From contig NZ_PREZ01000003.1 in assembly GCF_002926065.1 (NCBI RefSeq), forward strand, positions 436,501 to 500,500: a stretch of 64,000 nt of DNA, written 5' to 3'. Positions within the stretch are counted from its first letter, which is position 1. The number at the start of each line of letters is the position of its first letter. The translations under genes were made by a program, and so were the position numbers. This document shows, piece by piece, positions 25,668 to 33,784 of the stretch. The DNA comes from Jeotgalibacillus proteolyticus. Its GTDB lineage: Bacteria; Bacillota; Bacilli; Bacillales; Jeotgalibacillaceae. A model generated the notes under the pieces. That model ran no database searches. It saw only the letters and a list, made by a program, of their open reading frames with translations, and was not told where the DNA came from.

Positions 25668-25841
25668 AAAAGGGGGTTGAGACAAATATGCGTCTCAATC
25701 CCTTTTTCCAATTCACTGCGTTTCAGACGGACGCTTTCCGCAGGGTGAGGCCCTTCGCTAACTTGCTAACGCAAGTGGATCTCAAACTCCCGCTTCATCT
25801 AAGCAGGAGTCGCCACCTCCCTCACCGTTCACCTCACGTTT
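25668..25841 (+). repeat. Dispersed 3'-gene repeat, copy R5, with terminator
   Basis: This begins with a terminator hairpin (GGGGTTGAGAC paired with GTCTCAATCCC around AAATATGC, then five T) right after uppP. The shared body follows: TTCACTGCGTTTCAGACG, GCTAACTTGCTAACGCAAGT and TCACCTCACGTTTTT. It has the same orientation as uppP. The reading frame 25688-25894 is an artefact. Confidence 0.85.
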
Positions 25842-26252
25842 TTAAAAAAGGTGTTTTGTCCCATAACGGGTTCTGTTTTGGAGTACAAAAATGAATTTAC
25901 ATCCTAAAATACGATGCAAAGTGTGATTGTTTGTACAGTCAACTTGCACTAAAAAATGCATAGAGAGAACTCGAAATTTATTCAATTGCAAGCAAGGAAG
26001 AGGGCTCGTCGAGAGGAAATAAATAGCCCTATCTTTTATTAGGGTAAAGTTAAAGTTTAATGTTGATATTTATAAAAAAAGAACTTCCGATTTCCAGGAA
26101 GTTCTTTTTAGTTTAAATATTATCTTATTCAACTAAAGCTCCCGTTAGTTTAACAAGAACCTCATTTCAAATTATCTTCGATTTGTGTAATAAATCATTT
26201 GTTATAAATTTTCTCTTTAGAAGCAAACTAAATAAAAAAGAGAGGGTTAACT
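25842..26252. other. Gene-free stretch with an orphan terminator
   Basis: No coding sequence can be supported here. It contains a small CCCTA...TAGGG hairpin near 26030-26045 and a strong terminator-like hairpin at 26078-26110 (AAGAACTTCC with GGAAGTTCTT). A short dispersed repeat follows at 26129-26155. The hairpin has no gene upstream on either strand within 400 bp, so it may mark a lost gene or a small RNA. Confidence 0.5.
26129..26155 (+). repeat. Short dispersed repeat CAACTAAAGCTCCCGTTAGTT
   Basis: TTCAACTAAAGC followed by TCCCGTTAGTTTAAC contains an AACTAA/TTAGTT stem with an 8-nt loop. A near copy is at 30687-30713 and a more diverged one at 27332-27360. Confidence 0.6.
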
Positions 26253-26579
26253 TTGAAAAACATTTCAATTGCAATTGTTATTGCAGCAATAATAATATTT
26301 ACACCTTTTAAGGCAAATGCTTATTCTCAACAGGACATACATTTGCGTGATGATTTAATTTTAGAACTGTTAACACCGCAGATTACGAAAGAACTCAGAG
26401 ACCACTTTGGTACTTTTATGCAGTATGATTGTGCTCAGATACTTAACATTAAAAAAATTGAACAAGGTAGTTATCTATTTACAGTTGATGTACAAGTGGT
26501 TACTTTTGAAGGTGCTCATAATCCTCCATATTATGTTATAAATATGACCTTAAGCAATGGTGGTCCAGGATGGAATTGA
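26253..26579 (+). CDS. Secreted DUF3888-family protein
   Basis: This 108-residue protein has a signal peptide (KNISIAIVIAAIIIFTPFKANA) followed by a DUF3888-type domain: YSQQDIHLRDDLILELLTPQI, then YLFTVDVQVVTFEGAHNPPY near residues 73-93. The function of the family is unknown; members are common in Bacillus accessory regions. It starts at TTG 26253 behind AGAGGG. Base composition is AT-richer than that of the flanking core genes. Confidence 0.72.
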   Translation: MKNISIAIVIAAIIIFTPFKANAYSQQDIHLRDDLILELLTPQITKELRDHFGTFMQYDCAQILNIKKIEQGSYLFTVDVQVVTFEGAHNPPYYVINMTLSNGGPGWN

Positions 26580-26720
26580 CATCCGGTAAAGTTTAAAAGT
26601 AAACTTTGGGATTCCACAAAAAAAGTGCCTTGTAGAAATCCTGTGTAAAGCTGCGCAGTTAGCGAATGGAGCAGCTCCTCTTGTTGAGCAATCGCTCACC
26701 GTTAGTTTAAACCCATTAAC

Positions 26721-27281
26721 TTAATAATCAATAGAATCTGCTAGTTGAACAAGTATTTCTGGTGTTACTTTATCAGACACACCTTTATCAATACTAAGCA
26801 TATATTGCCAACTATCTTTTTCGAAGACCAGCATATTAAAACCAACATTCCGATCATTAACATAGATTGCGTTTTTTCCGTTTTTTAACTTCATTACTTT
26901 TGTTTTATACTTATCGACCGGAATTTTGTATTGAATCGGCCTAATATCTATTTTGAAATGGTTGTCAGGAAATTGGTCACTTATAAATTTCACTTCCAAA
27001 GAATCGTTTATCTCGCCATCTAAATTATTAAACCTGCCAAAGTAATGGGTGAAGCTAATTGGTGGTATTCTTAGCGGTAACTTAATCTCTTGTTTAAAAT
27101 GTTGTTCAAAATCGTCTACTGCTGCATCTACCGACTTGTATCCACCTTCAGTATAGATTTCCTCGAAAGGTTGTGGAGGACCGTTTGTATTTCCAGAAAC
27201 TTTGTCATCACTGATTTCAATAGTCAAGAAACCTAAACAACACAAAAAAAGAAGAAGAACACCTTTTTTCAACTTCATCAC
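26721..27281 (-). CDS. Secreted protein of unknown family
   Basis: This 186-residue protein has an N-terminal signal or anchor (KLKKGVLLLFLCCLGFLTI). A soluble domain follows, with FEQHFKQEIKLPLRIPP, then VMKLKNGKNAIYVND and a C-terminal EILVQLADSI. The C-terminal part resembles DUF4367-like domains in which a model is compared with a threshold, but the match is loose. The CC pair in the signal core is not a convincing lipobox. A degenerate short repeat lies downstream. Confidence 0.6.
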   Translation of the reverse strand: MMKLKKGVLLLFLCCLGFLTIEISDDKVSGNTNGPPQPFEEIYTEGGYKSVDAAVDDFEQHFKQEIKLPLRIPPISFTHYFGRFNNLDGEINDSLEVKFISDQFPDNHFKIDIRPIQYKIPVDKYKTKVMKLKNGKNAIYVNDRNVGFNMLVFEKDSWQYMLSIDKGVSDKVTPEILVQLADSIDY

Positions 27282-27826
27282 CCTTAATATTATTTAGGGT
27301 TAGTTTGTCCATTTTAATTGCAATAATTCTTACTCAAGTAACCTGCCCCGTTAGTAGAAGAAGGAATCTTAACTTATTTTACCTCTTTGTAAATAAAGAT
27401 CTGCAATGCTTTACCTGCTTCTCTTTTTGTGGGAAAGTAATCTGTTAAACGGCGATAGGGCTTGATACTCCATTTTGCCAGCATTCTCTGCCTTCGTAAA
27501 AGTCTGAATGGGAACTCCTGACTTTGGTTGTGCTAATCCATTCTTTTGTCATTTCAATATCCTGTTTTTTTCCTTGCAGGCTCGATGCCTGCAGCTAATC
27601 AGGAAAAGCGTAGGCTTTACTTCCATCCGCAGATCAAACAGCTATGTTTTCCAGCTGTTCTATCTGCGGATTTTTATTTTTAATATGACTGCCTTTCTCA
27701 TCACTAATTAGTAAATATTATGTAATTAAATAAAAGTTGATTTTTTATGCCTAGCGATCATTCAAAATATTGAACGTGTAGTGTAATCTACAAAAAAATA
27801 GGATTAACAATAAAGTTAATCCCTTT
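27282..27826. other. Gene-poor stretch with a possible gene remnant and a strong orphan terminator
   Basis: No intact gene is supported. On the minus strand a 36-codon frame at 27374-27484 (MLAKWSIKPYRR...) has a coherent composition and may be a remnant. On the plus strand a stem-loop (TGCAGGC/GCCTGCA, 27575-27593) and a long terminator (27625-27680) are visible. The open frame 27508-27711 crosses these hairpins and is not protein-like. Confidence 0.5.
27575..27680 (+). ncRNA. Candidate small RNA 3' end with strong terminator
   Basis: A perfect 7-bp hairpin at 27575-27593 is followed by a very stable terminator: ATCCGCAGAT and AACAGCT pair with AGCTGTT and ATCTGCGGAT across an internal CA/CT mismatch, then TTTTTATTTTT. 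No protein gene on this strand ends here. The 5' end and promoter are not defined. Confidence 0.4.
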
Positions 27827-29707
27827 TCAAGTATATTTTTGTAAATATCGACTTAATGACAACAATGGCCATATATAATTATAACTATGATAATAGATAT
27901 AAAAACTTCCTGGTAGCCCAGCTCCTGTGGGATATGAATACGTCCAATCCTTCTCTTTCAGAAGATTAATTAAACAACCAATACCCTTTTTTATTTCGAC
28001 CGTTGGATGGTCGTACACGGATATTAACGAATCTAATGCCCAGGCAGTTTGAGAAGGTGTACTTGCTCCTAAAGGTATATATTTTTTTTCGATATCACTG
28101 TTACAGGATTCTCCCCATCCACCATCTGCATTTTGTATCTCTTCAAGCCATTGAACTGCTTTTACAATAGTTGGATGATGTGATTTCTCTCCTACTGCCC
28201 TCATTCCTGTAATGGCAGCCCATGTACCATATATATAGGTAATCCCCCAACGACCATACCAAGAACCATCGCTTTCTTGATGATCCTTTAACCAATCAAC
28301 CGCTCTTTTTATTTGTGGATGTTGAACAGTTAATCTGGCATCATTACCTAAAAACTCTAGTGTACGTCCTGTTAAATCGGCGGTTGAAGGATCTATACTA
28401 GCAGACTCAGATCCATCAAACGGTATTAGCTTTAAAATTTCCTTATCTGTGTTTTTTTCAAAGGCAGGCCAGCCACCATCATTATTTTGCATGGAAAGTA
28501 CCCAGTTCAATCCCCTGAACCAGGACTGGCTTAGATTTGGGTGTTGAGAAATAGTAGGTTTTATCGCTCTTAGTGCAGCGGTAGTATCATCAACATCAGG
28601 ATTCATTGTATTACTATCAGAAAATCCCCATCCTCCAGGTAAAGAATTAAGGTTATGAATACTCCAGTCGCCATAAAGGTATTGTTGTTTTCTTAATAAA
28701 TAATGTGTAGGTAGTTGGATAAAATTAGATCGTACATCTACTCCTGAAGATAGTAAGGAATGTGTTATAAGCGCTGTGTCCCAAACGGTTGACGGAGAGT
28801 TTTGGATGTGAATATGATCTTCTGTATTACAGGCTAAGCCTTTTAATCCGTTAATAGCCTTTTCGATAATCGGATCATCTTTTGTGAAGCCTAGAGAAAG
28901 CAGAGAGAAAATCATTAAAAATGTAGAACTAAAATAACTATAGAGAGTACCATCAGGTTCAATTCTATGCAACATAAATAATTTAGCCTGATCTAATGCC
29001 ATTCGATTTAATTCATTTGGTAACCCGATTAGCTTCTGCACATTCTGTTTTATGAAGGATAGTAATGATCTTGTATCATCTGATTGAATTGATATGAAAC
29101 ATTCATCTTGTTCTTCGTCTCTACTCTGATTTAAGTATTCTAAATTTAGATGTGCGGTTTTCATGGAAAATTTATTATTTGCAAGCACAAGAATAGGCAT
29201 TAAGTGTACCCTTGCATATCCAACCATATCGAAAAAATTAATTGGACATGATTGTGGTAAAAGAATGACTTCGATTGGAATTGGAATGATTTTAGACCAG
29301 GAGTATTGTCCAGTTGTCGCAAGCATGACTTTTGTCAGCGAGGATACTTTACTCAATCCACCATTTTTAATGATGAAGTCTTCTGCCTTTTTCATTGTTG
29401 GGTCAGATTTCTTTTTATAATTTGCCATTAATAATGCATAATAAGCTTCCACTGTTGCAGAAAGATTCCCGTCATCATCTTTAAACAGCTTCCACGCCCC
29501 ATTCTCTGTTTGTTTTGAAGCGATTCGTTCTGCTAAATCTTTTACTAATTTGTCCTCTTGTAGTTGTAATGTCTTAATCAAAATAATGAGATAGGCATCT
29601 GTCATCACGCTTCCTTCAAAACAAAAACGCCAAGTACCATCAGAAGACTGTATCCCTTCTAATTGATAAACTATGCGTTCTATTTCCTCTTTAATTATTT
29701 TTTCCAT
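27827..29707 (-). CDS. sqhC: Squalene-hopene cyclase family protein (sporulenol synthase-like)
   Basis: This is a terpene cyclase with repeated QW motifs (e.g. QSSDGTW, QNNDGGWPAFE, QESDGSWYGRWG, QNADGGWGES) and the catalytic DVDD acid motif at about 371-374 counted from the ATG at 29707 (626 residues). A TTG at 29716 abuts the Shine-Dalgarno and is less likely. Bacillus relatives (SqhC) cyclise tetraprenyl-beta-curcumene to sporulenol in spores or squalene to hopene. Size is standard. No isoprenoid-synthesis gene is nearby, and the gene stands alone among accessory genes. Confidence 0.9.
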   Translation of the reverse strand: MEKIIKEEIERIVYQLEGIQSSDGTWRFCFEGSVMTDAYLIILIKTLQLQEDKLVKDLAERIASKQTENGAWKLFKDDDGNLSATVEAYYALLMANYKKKSDPTMKKAEDFIIKNGGLSKVSSLTKVMLATTGQYSWSKIIPIPIEVILLPQSCPINFFDMVGYARVHLMPILVLANNKFSMKTAHLNLEYLNQSRDEEQDECFISIQSDDTRSLLSFIKQNVQKLIGLPNELNRMALDQAKLFMLHRIEPDGTLYSYFSSTFLMIFSLLSLGFTKDDPIIEKAINGLKGLACNTEDHIHIQNSPSTVWDTALITHSLLSSGVDVRSNFIQLPTHYLLRKQQYLYGDWSIHNLNSLPGGWGFSDSNTMNPDVDDTTAALRAIKPTISQHPNLSQSWFRGLNWVLSMQNNDGGWPAFEKNTDKEILKLIPFDGSESASIDPSTADLTGRTLEFLGNDARLTVQHPQIKRAVDWLKDHQESDGSWYGRWGITYIYGTWAAITGMRAVGEKSHHPTIVKAVQWLEEIQNADGGWGESCNSDIEKKYIPLGASTPSQTAWALDSLISVYDHPTVEIKKGIGCLINLLKEKDWTYSYPTGAGLPGSFYIYYHSYNYIWPLLSLSRYLQKYT

Positions 29708-30042
29708 AGTTCTCAATCCTTTTTTAAGTATGATATATAAATGTATTCAGTCCTTGGAATTATTTAATGTTGATTTTTTAGTGTGAAGTAGATCTTAAAT
29801 CGGATTCGGTCTATCTCCAGAGGTTTCTCAGTCTTATGTTATCCTTAATTCGAGAACTATTTATTTTTTCTTAGCACGAATGATGAATCCATCCACATAA
29901 ATCAATTTTTCCTTTTTCTTTTCTTTAAACTCCTAACACCGCAAAAGAGTGAGGGTTATTAAATCCATTTCAGTTTATTCATGCTGTAATTAGCATGTAT
30001 AGGCGTATGGATTGGTCGTTCAATCTTTAATTGCTCTGAAAA
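29708..30042. other. Upstream region of the cyclase, no gene seen
   Basis: AT-rich sequence without a supported reading frame. On the plus strand the last part (about 29990-30037) encodes WIGRSIFNCSENQSFS in a different frame from the remnant that follows, which suggests a frameshifted 5' end of that remnant. Confidence 0.4.
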
Positions 30043-30363
30043 TCAGTCATTTTCTATGAAGAGGAACCATCTATTGAAATAGTAGAACCTGAATTTTTTG
30101 TATTGGCTAATTTATGGATTAACGTTGCTTTACAAAGGGGAGATGAAAAAAACTGCATGATGAATAATGGCTACTACAATTGTCGATGTTGGGTCTTACC
30201 ATTACTAAAAATGGTCGTTTATGGTGATTTATCCATAACTAAAGAATTAAATGGCTTTTTTAATTTTGTTCAACAATCGGGTCATATTCTGGAAATTAGG
30301 TGGTTCATCTCTAAATGTATGTTATTCCATTTAAAGGCAGGATTGCTGAATATGTACATATGA
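30043..30363 (+). pseudogene. Remnant of a small protein gene, 5' end lost
   Basis: The frame reads SVIFYEEEPSIEIVEPEFF and LANLWINVALQRGDEKNC and so on, protein-like from its first codon after a stop, but it has no start codon with a ribosome site. The nearest candidate is a TTG at 30103. Protein-like codons in another frame continue upstream. About 105 residues remain. The family is not recognised; the acidic, tryptophan-containing composition would fit an immunity-type protein, but that is a guess. Confidence 0.4.
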
Positions 30364-30445
30364 TTTATAGGTTTTATCGGAAGCACGCTGCGGACATGCC
30401 TTTTTTTGTTTGTTATATTTTAATCAATAGGCAGGTGATGCAAGG

Positions 30446-30598
30446 ATGGAAATGGACATTAGACAATTAGTTGTAGAAGTTTTCGGTGTAGAACCATTGA
30501 AAATTGAATACATGTCTTTCGGTCCTACAAATAAAGTATTTAGCGTTGAACTACCAGATGATCAAGTAATCATTCGAACAAATACAACTTTAAAATAA
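30446..30598 (+). pseudogene. Truncated aminoglycoside phosphotransferase-like N-terminus
   Basis: A 50-residue frame (MEMDIRQLVVEVFGVEPLKI, then EYMSFGPTNKVFSVELPDDQ and VIIRTN) resembles the first two strands of an APH/choline-kinase-fold phosphotransferase, including the nucleotide-loop-like SFGPTNKVF. It ends at TAA right after TTLK, where a full gene would continue for about 230 residues. A terminator follows within 10 bp. It is probably a deletion remnant. Confidence 0.5.
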
Positions 30599-30604
30599 AT
30601 AAAT

Positions 30605-30643
30605 AAAAAACAAATCACTTTGATTCAAAATGATTTGTTTTGC
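30605..30643. terminator. Bidirectional hairpin terminator
   Basis: AAACAAATCA pairs with TGATTTGTTT around CTTTGATTCAAAA, with A- and T-runs on either side. It lies just after the phosphotransferase remnant. Confidence 0.75.
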
Positions 30644-30686
30644 ACTAGAATTAATTTTTAAAATAATTTCTTTCAGTAATGCTTCT

Positions 30687-30713
30687 TCAACTAAAGCACC
30701 CGTTAGTTCAATA
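30687..30713 (+). repeat. Short dispersed repeat, second copy
   Basis: TCAACTAAAGCACCCGTTAG followed by TTCAATAA is near-identical to the copy at 26129-26155. Confidence 0.6.
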
Positions 30714-30737
30714 AAATTTACTTTTGTTTAATAGTTA

Positions 30738-31013
30738 CTAACTAAAATTCCAATAGAAATAATAAACTCCAGTATTAATGATACATAGTACAATACCTAT
30801 TACTGAAATGGACAACCATTTTGAGGAGTTAGCTTTTTTTACCCCTCTTACTAACTGGATTACTCCTAATAATATCCCTATTCCAGCTATAATCGGAAAC
30901 CATTTCTCTATAAACATTAATAAATCCCAAAAAAGTTCTACACCAGGAAACAGATATATCGATAAACTTAGAAAACTAAGAAGAACACCTATAAAAAATG
31001 AAGTATTGGACAT
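30738..31013 (-). CDS. Small three-helix membrane protein, unknown
   Basis: This 91-residue protein has hydrophobic segments at about 5-30, 37-56 and 66-87 and a short basic loop RGVKKANSSKW between the last two. The start ATG at 31013 follows a GGGG-rich site (CTTTTAAGGGGGATAATT on the minus strand). I recognise no family. It is AT-rich, like the rest of this accessory region. Confidence 0.6.
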   Translation of the reverse strand: MSNTSFFIGVLLSFLSLSIYLFPGVELFWDLLMFIEKWFPIIAGIGILLGVIQLVRGVKKANSSKWLSISVIGIVLCIINTGVYYFYWNFS

Positions 31014-31186
31014 AATTATCCCCCTTAAAAGCTAAAGGGACACATCAGTTAAAATGAGTGAAAAAAAAGAATGGTATTTGGATCGTTACAGAAAGTTCTG
31101 TTACGTGAAATTATACCTGCATTTTTATATGCATTTTAAAGTACAAAAAGAATCAAAAACCTGTTAAAGCCTAATTTAATCACTAT

Positions 31187-31225
31187 AAAAAGGATACAAA
31201 ATCTAAATGATTTGGTATCCTTTTT
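31187..31225. terminator. Terminator downstream of the methyltransferase
   Basis: AAAAAGGATAC pairs with GTATCCTTTTT with an extended inner stem. It can act in both directions; on the minus strand it lies 70 bp after the methyltransferase stop codon. The rest of 31014-31295 shows no gene. Confidence 0.8.
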
Positions 31226-31295
31226 GTAATGTTTTATAAATTTTGTACTTTAAAACAGAACCCGTTATAATCCCAAGCTTTTTTTTGACAGCTGC

Positions 31296-32060
31296 TTAGT
31301 CTTTTTTCACCGCTTCAAAAGTAAGCATTTGATCCGCCACAGTCGGCTCTTGCCCGTACTTATAATTGCTGGAACACGTTATACCAGTAAAGCCCGCCTT
31401 TTCAAGAACAAGCTTAAACTCCTCCACCCCGTACCATCTAAGTGAGAATTTTTGAAGCTCCGTGTCGATGAGTCTGCCCTCTCTCCACTTTTCATATTTT
31501 AAATAGGTTACTGTTTTTTGATTAAGCCAGTCGATCTCCACAGAGTTTCTTTCAAGCGTGATGCCGTCTCCATCAGGCAGAGTAAATGCAGACAAGGTAC
31601 GCTCGCCTGCAATAAAATTGCCAGGCAGGAACAAATCGAGGATCAGCCGTCCTCCAGGGTTCAAATGATGATAAAAACTATCTAATGCAGCAAGTGAATC
31701 CTCCCTGTTCTCCAGCAAGGAAAAAGAGCCTGTAGGAAGAATAATTGCATCATAGCTTGCAGGTAAAGAAAATTTCTGAAGATTTCCTTCATAAAGCTCA
31801 GGGTACAGCCCTCGCTCCTCACAGCTTCTGCGGCATGAGGCAAGCATTTCCTTAGAGTTATCAATCCCCTCTATTTTAAAACCCGCTTCAAGGAAAGGAA
31901 TAAACAGCCGGCCCGAGCCGACACCCGCTTCAAGAATCTTACCCTCACAGCCTGAAAGACGTTCCATATAATACTCAATATCTCCATCCAATGAATGGCC
32001 AATCGGTTTCGTAAAATCATATAGCTCTGTGCTTAATTTTCCATAGTAACTAAACATCAT
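31296..32060 (-). CDS. Class I SAM-dependent methyltransferase
   Basis: This 254-residue protein has motif I ILEAGVGSGRLFIPF (about 42-56), an acidic residue after the second strand (KIEGIDNS), YDAIILPTGSF as the post-II motif and NPGGRLILDLF near residues 133-143. This layout is that of UbiE/YjhP-like small-molecule methyltransferases; the substrate is unknown. The start has an AGGAGG site directly before ATATGATG, so ATG 32060 or the next codon is used. It diverges from the HAD gene. Confidence 0.82.
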   Translation of the reverse strand: MMFSYYGKLSTELYDFTKPIGHSLDGDIEYYMERLSGCEGKILEAGVGSGRLFIPFLEAGFKIEGIDNSKEMLASCRRSCEERGLYPELYEGNLQKFSLPASYDAIILPTGSFSLLENREDSLAALDSFYHHLNPGGRLILDLFLPGNFIAGERTLSAFTLPDGDGITLERNSVEIDWLNQKTVTYLKYEKWREGRLIDTELQKFSLRWYGVEEFKLVLEKAGFTGITCSSNYKYGQEPTVADQMLTFEAVKKD

Positions 32061-32178
32061 ATCCTCCTAAAGCAGAATAAACACCCTGCAGAAATTCAAA
32101 AAATATGAAACACCAAAACTGATTTGACGTATACTTAACTAGTAAAATTGACTGGATAAACCCTCTGGAGGCTCCCCC

Positions 32179-32799
32179 ATGATAAAATACGTAATTTTTG
32201 ATTTTGACGGCACGCTTGCAGATTCTAAACAAGCCATGCTGACAAGCTGGAATGCGATTGCAAGAAAATATAAATACAAGGAACTAACATTCAGTGATAT
32301 TGAAGCTATGGGCCGTATGTCCATGAGGGAAAGAAGCGCTATGGTTAATTTTCCTATGTACAAAATCCCTATCGTTATTCCTCAGTTTTACCGCTTGTAC
32401 AAAGCAGCTCTAAATAAGGTTGAGTTTTTTGACGGCATCAAAGAAATGCTTCAAAAGATTGAAGAAAAGGGCTATAAAACAGTGATTCTTTCCTCAAACT
32501 CTAAAGACAATATCCTTACCTTTCTGGAGCGCAATCACGTATCAGGCATTTCAGAAGTAATTTGTTCAAGCAGCATCTTTGGAAAAGATAAGCTTCTTAA
32601 CCGTTTCCTAATGGATCATAAGCTTACACCTTCTGAAATTATTTATGCCGGTGATGAACAAAGAGATATTATCGCCTGCAAAAAAGCAGGTGTTCCGGTC
32701 ATTTGGGTTAGCTGGGGCTATGATTCAATTGAAGTAATTGAGAAGCTGCAGCCGGAATTTCAAGCACATAGCCCTGAAGAGATACTTACTATAATCTAA
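32179..32799 (+). CDS. HAD-superfamily hydrolase (phosphoglycolate phosphatase-like)
   Basis: This 206-residue protein has HAD motif I FDFDGTLADS (7-16), motif II ILSSNS (about 103-108), motif III lysine in GKDKLL and motif IV GDEQRDI (about 161-167). A small helical cap lies between motifs I and II. The substrate is unknown; PGPase or beta-phosphoglucomutase-like phosphatases are the nearest types. A GGAGG site lies 7 nt before the ATG. Confidence 0.85.
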   Translation: MIKYVIFDFDGTLADSKQAMLTSWNAIARKYKYKELTFSDIEAMGRMSMRERSAMVNFPMYKIPIVIPQFYRLYKAALNKVEFFDGIKEMLQKIEEKGYKTVILSSNSKDNILTFLERNHVSGISEVICSSSIFGKDKLLNRFLMDHKLTPSEIIYAGDEQRDIIACKKAGVPVIWVSWGYDSIEVIEKLQPEFQAHSPEEILTII

Positions 32800-32881
32800 C
32801 TTCTTTCGATCGACTCCGTCTTCTTTGTATGCAGGCACAGAAATATAAGTTGTGTATGGCAGAAAACCTTGTGAAGAGAAA

Positions 32882-33763
32882 TCACCATACGCCCTTTGCA
32901 TCAGCCGGCAATTCTTTAACCCTCTTTAAATACTTCGTCATATTCGTATCATCCGCAGCCGGATAAGAAAAATGAAAATGCTCCGCTACATCTGCTGCTA
33001 AAATGCGGAATAACTCGCATGCAGCAAAAACAGAGCCCCACATCTCTTCAGGATCGGCTCCTGAATACGTTTTTTTATACATGCACCAGTATTCTTCAGG
33101 CAAATACATTTTTAAATACTTCCCCATCTTCCCTGTTGATACGCCAAAATCAGTTTGGATGCCAATCCACCAGCCTGCCATAAGATCAAGTGATCTCCTT
33201 GTCGTCTCTTCAAACATTCTCTTTGCATAAGGCACTTCATCCCGCCAAATTCCCTTTGCGACATTTTGAAGACACCACCAGAAATCGTTTGTATAACTGA
33301 TAAACTCACCTTCCGCAGGCTTTTGAACGTGGTAGTCCTGATTTGATGGAGGAGGAATTTTCGGCAGACACTCATCCTTATCCAGCAAGGGCAGCGTCAG
33401 CTTATCCTCTCCGTAGCCCTCAAGCATGGCTTCAACAGTTTGAATGTGGAGATCAATCCGGTTGCCGTCAGAAAACAGCATTAAATAAGTATAAGCGCGG
33501 TCAAAGTCCACCTCACGCCTAAGTCCTCTGTCCAGCAAATCGGGTTCTTGCATCATAAGTAAATCACCAAATCGTTTAATCCAATCAGGATCACTCAAAA
33601 ATGGAGCGGTTTCAGTTACAACGTATACAATATCGTAATCCTGAAAAATATCCTTTGGAACTGTGGGGTTTGTTCTCGAACCATTCATGTAAACGGCTCT
33701 GATTCTGTCATCCTCTTTAGCTGTCCCAATGATTAACTCAAGCATATGTTTTTCACTTCTCAT
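32882..33763 (-). CDS. aadK: Aminoglycoside 6-adenylyltransferase, AadK/ANT(6)-like
   Basis: This 293-residue protein fits the ANT(6) family, which transfers AMP to the 6-position of streptomycin. The N-terminal nucleotidyltransferase motif is intact: NGSRTNP then DIFQDYDIVYVV (about 26-50). The conserved DRxYTYLMLFSDGNRIDLHI region and the NDFWWCLQNVAKGIWRDE segment follow. Such a gene is chromosomal and intrinsic in many Bacillus. It lies 21 bp after the inositol monophosphatase gene on the same strand, so co-transcription is possible. Phenotypic resistance is not proved by sequence. Confidence 0.85.
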   Translation of the reverse strand: MRSEKHMLELIIGTAKEDDRIRAVYMNGSRTNPTVPKDIFQDYDIVYVVTETAPFLSDPDWIKRFGDLLMMQEPDLLDRGLRREVDFDRAYTYLMLFSDGNRIDLHIQTVEAMLEGYGEDKLTLPLLDKDECLPKIPPPSNQDYHVQKPAEGEFISYTNDFWWCLQNVAKGIWRDEVPYAKRMFEETTRRSLDLMAGWWIGIQTDFGVSTGKMGKYLKMYLPEEYWCMYKKTYSGADPEEMWGSVFAACELFRILAADVAEHFHFSYPAADDTNMTKYLKRVKELPADAKGVW

Positions 33764-33784
33764 ATTCCCGCCCCCTTTAATCAG

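Noticed and set aside
25688-25894. Plus-strand frame after uppP
   Set aside because: It lies inside repeat R5 and begins within its terminator hairpin.
27508-27711. Plus-strand frame of 67 codons
   Set aside because: It crosses two strong hairpins including a terminator; no ribosome site.
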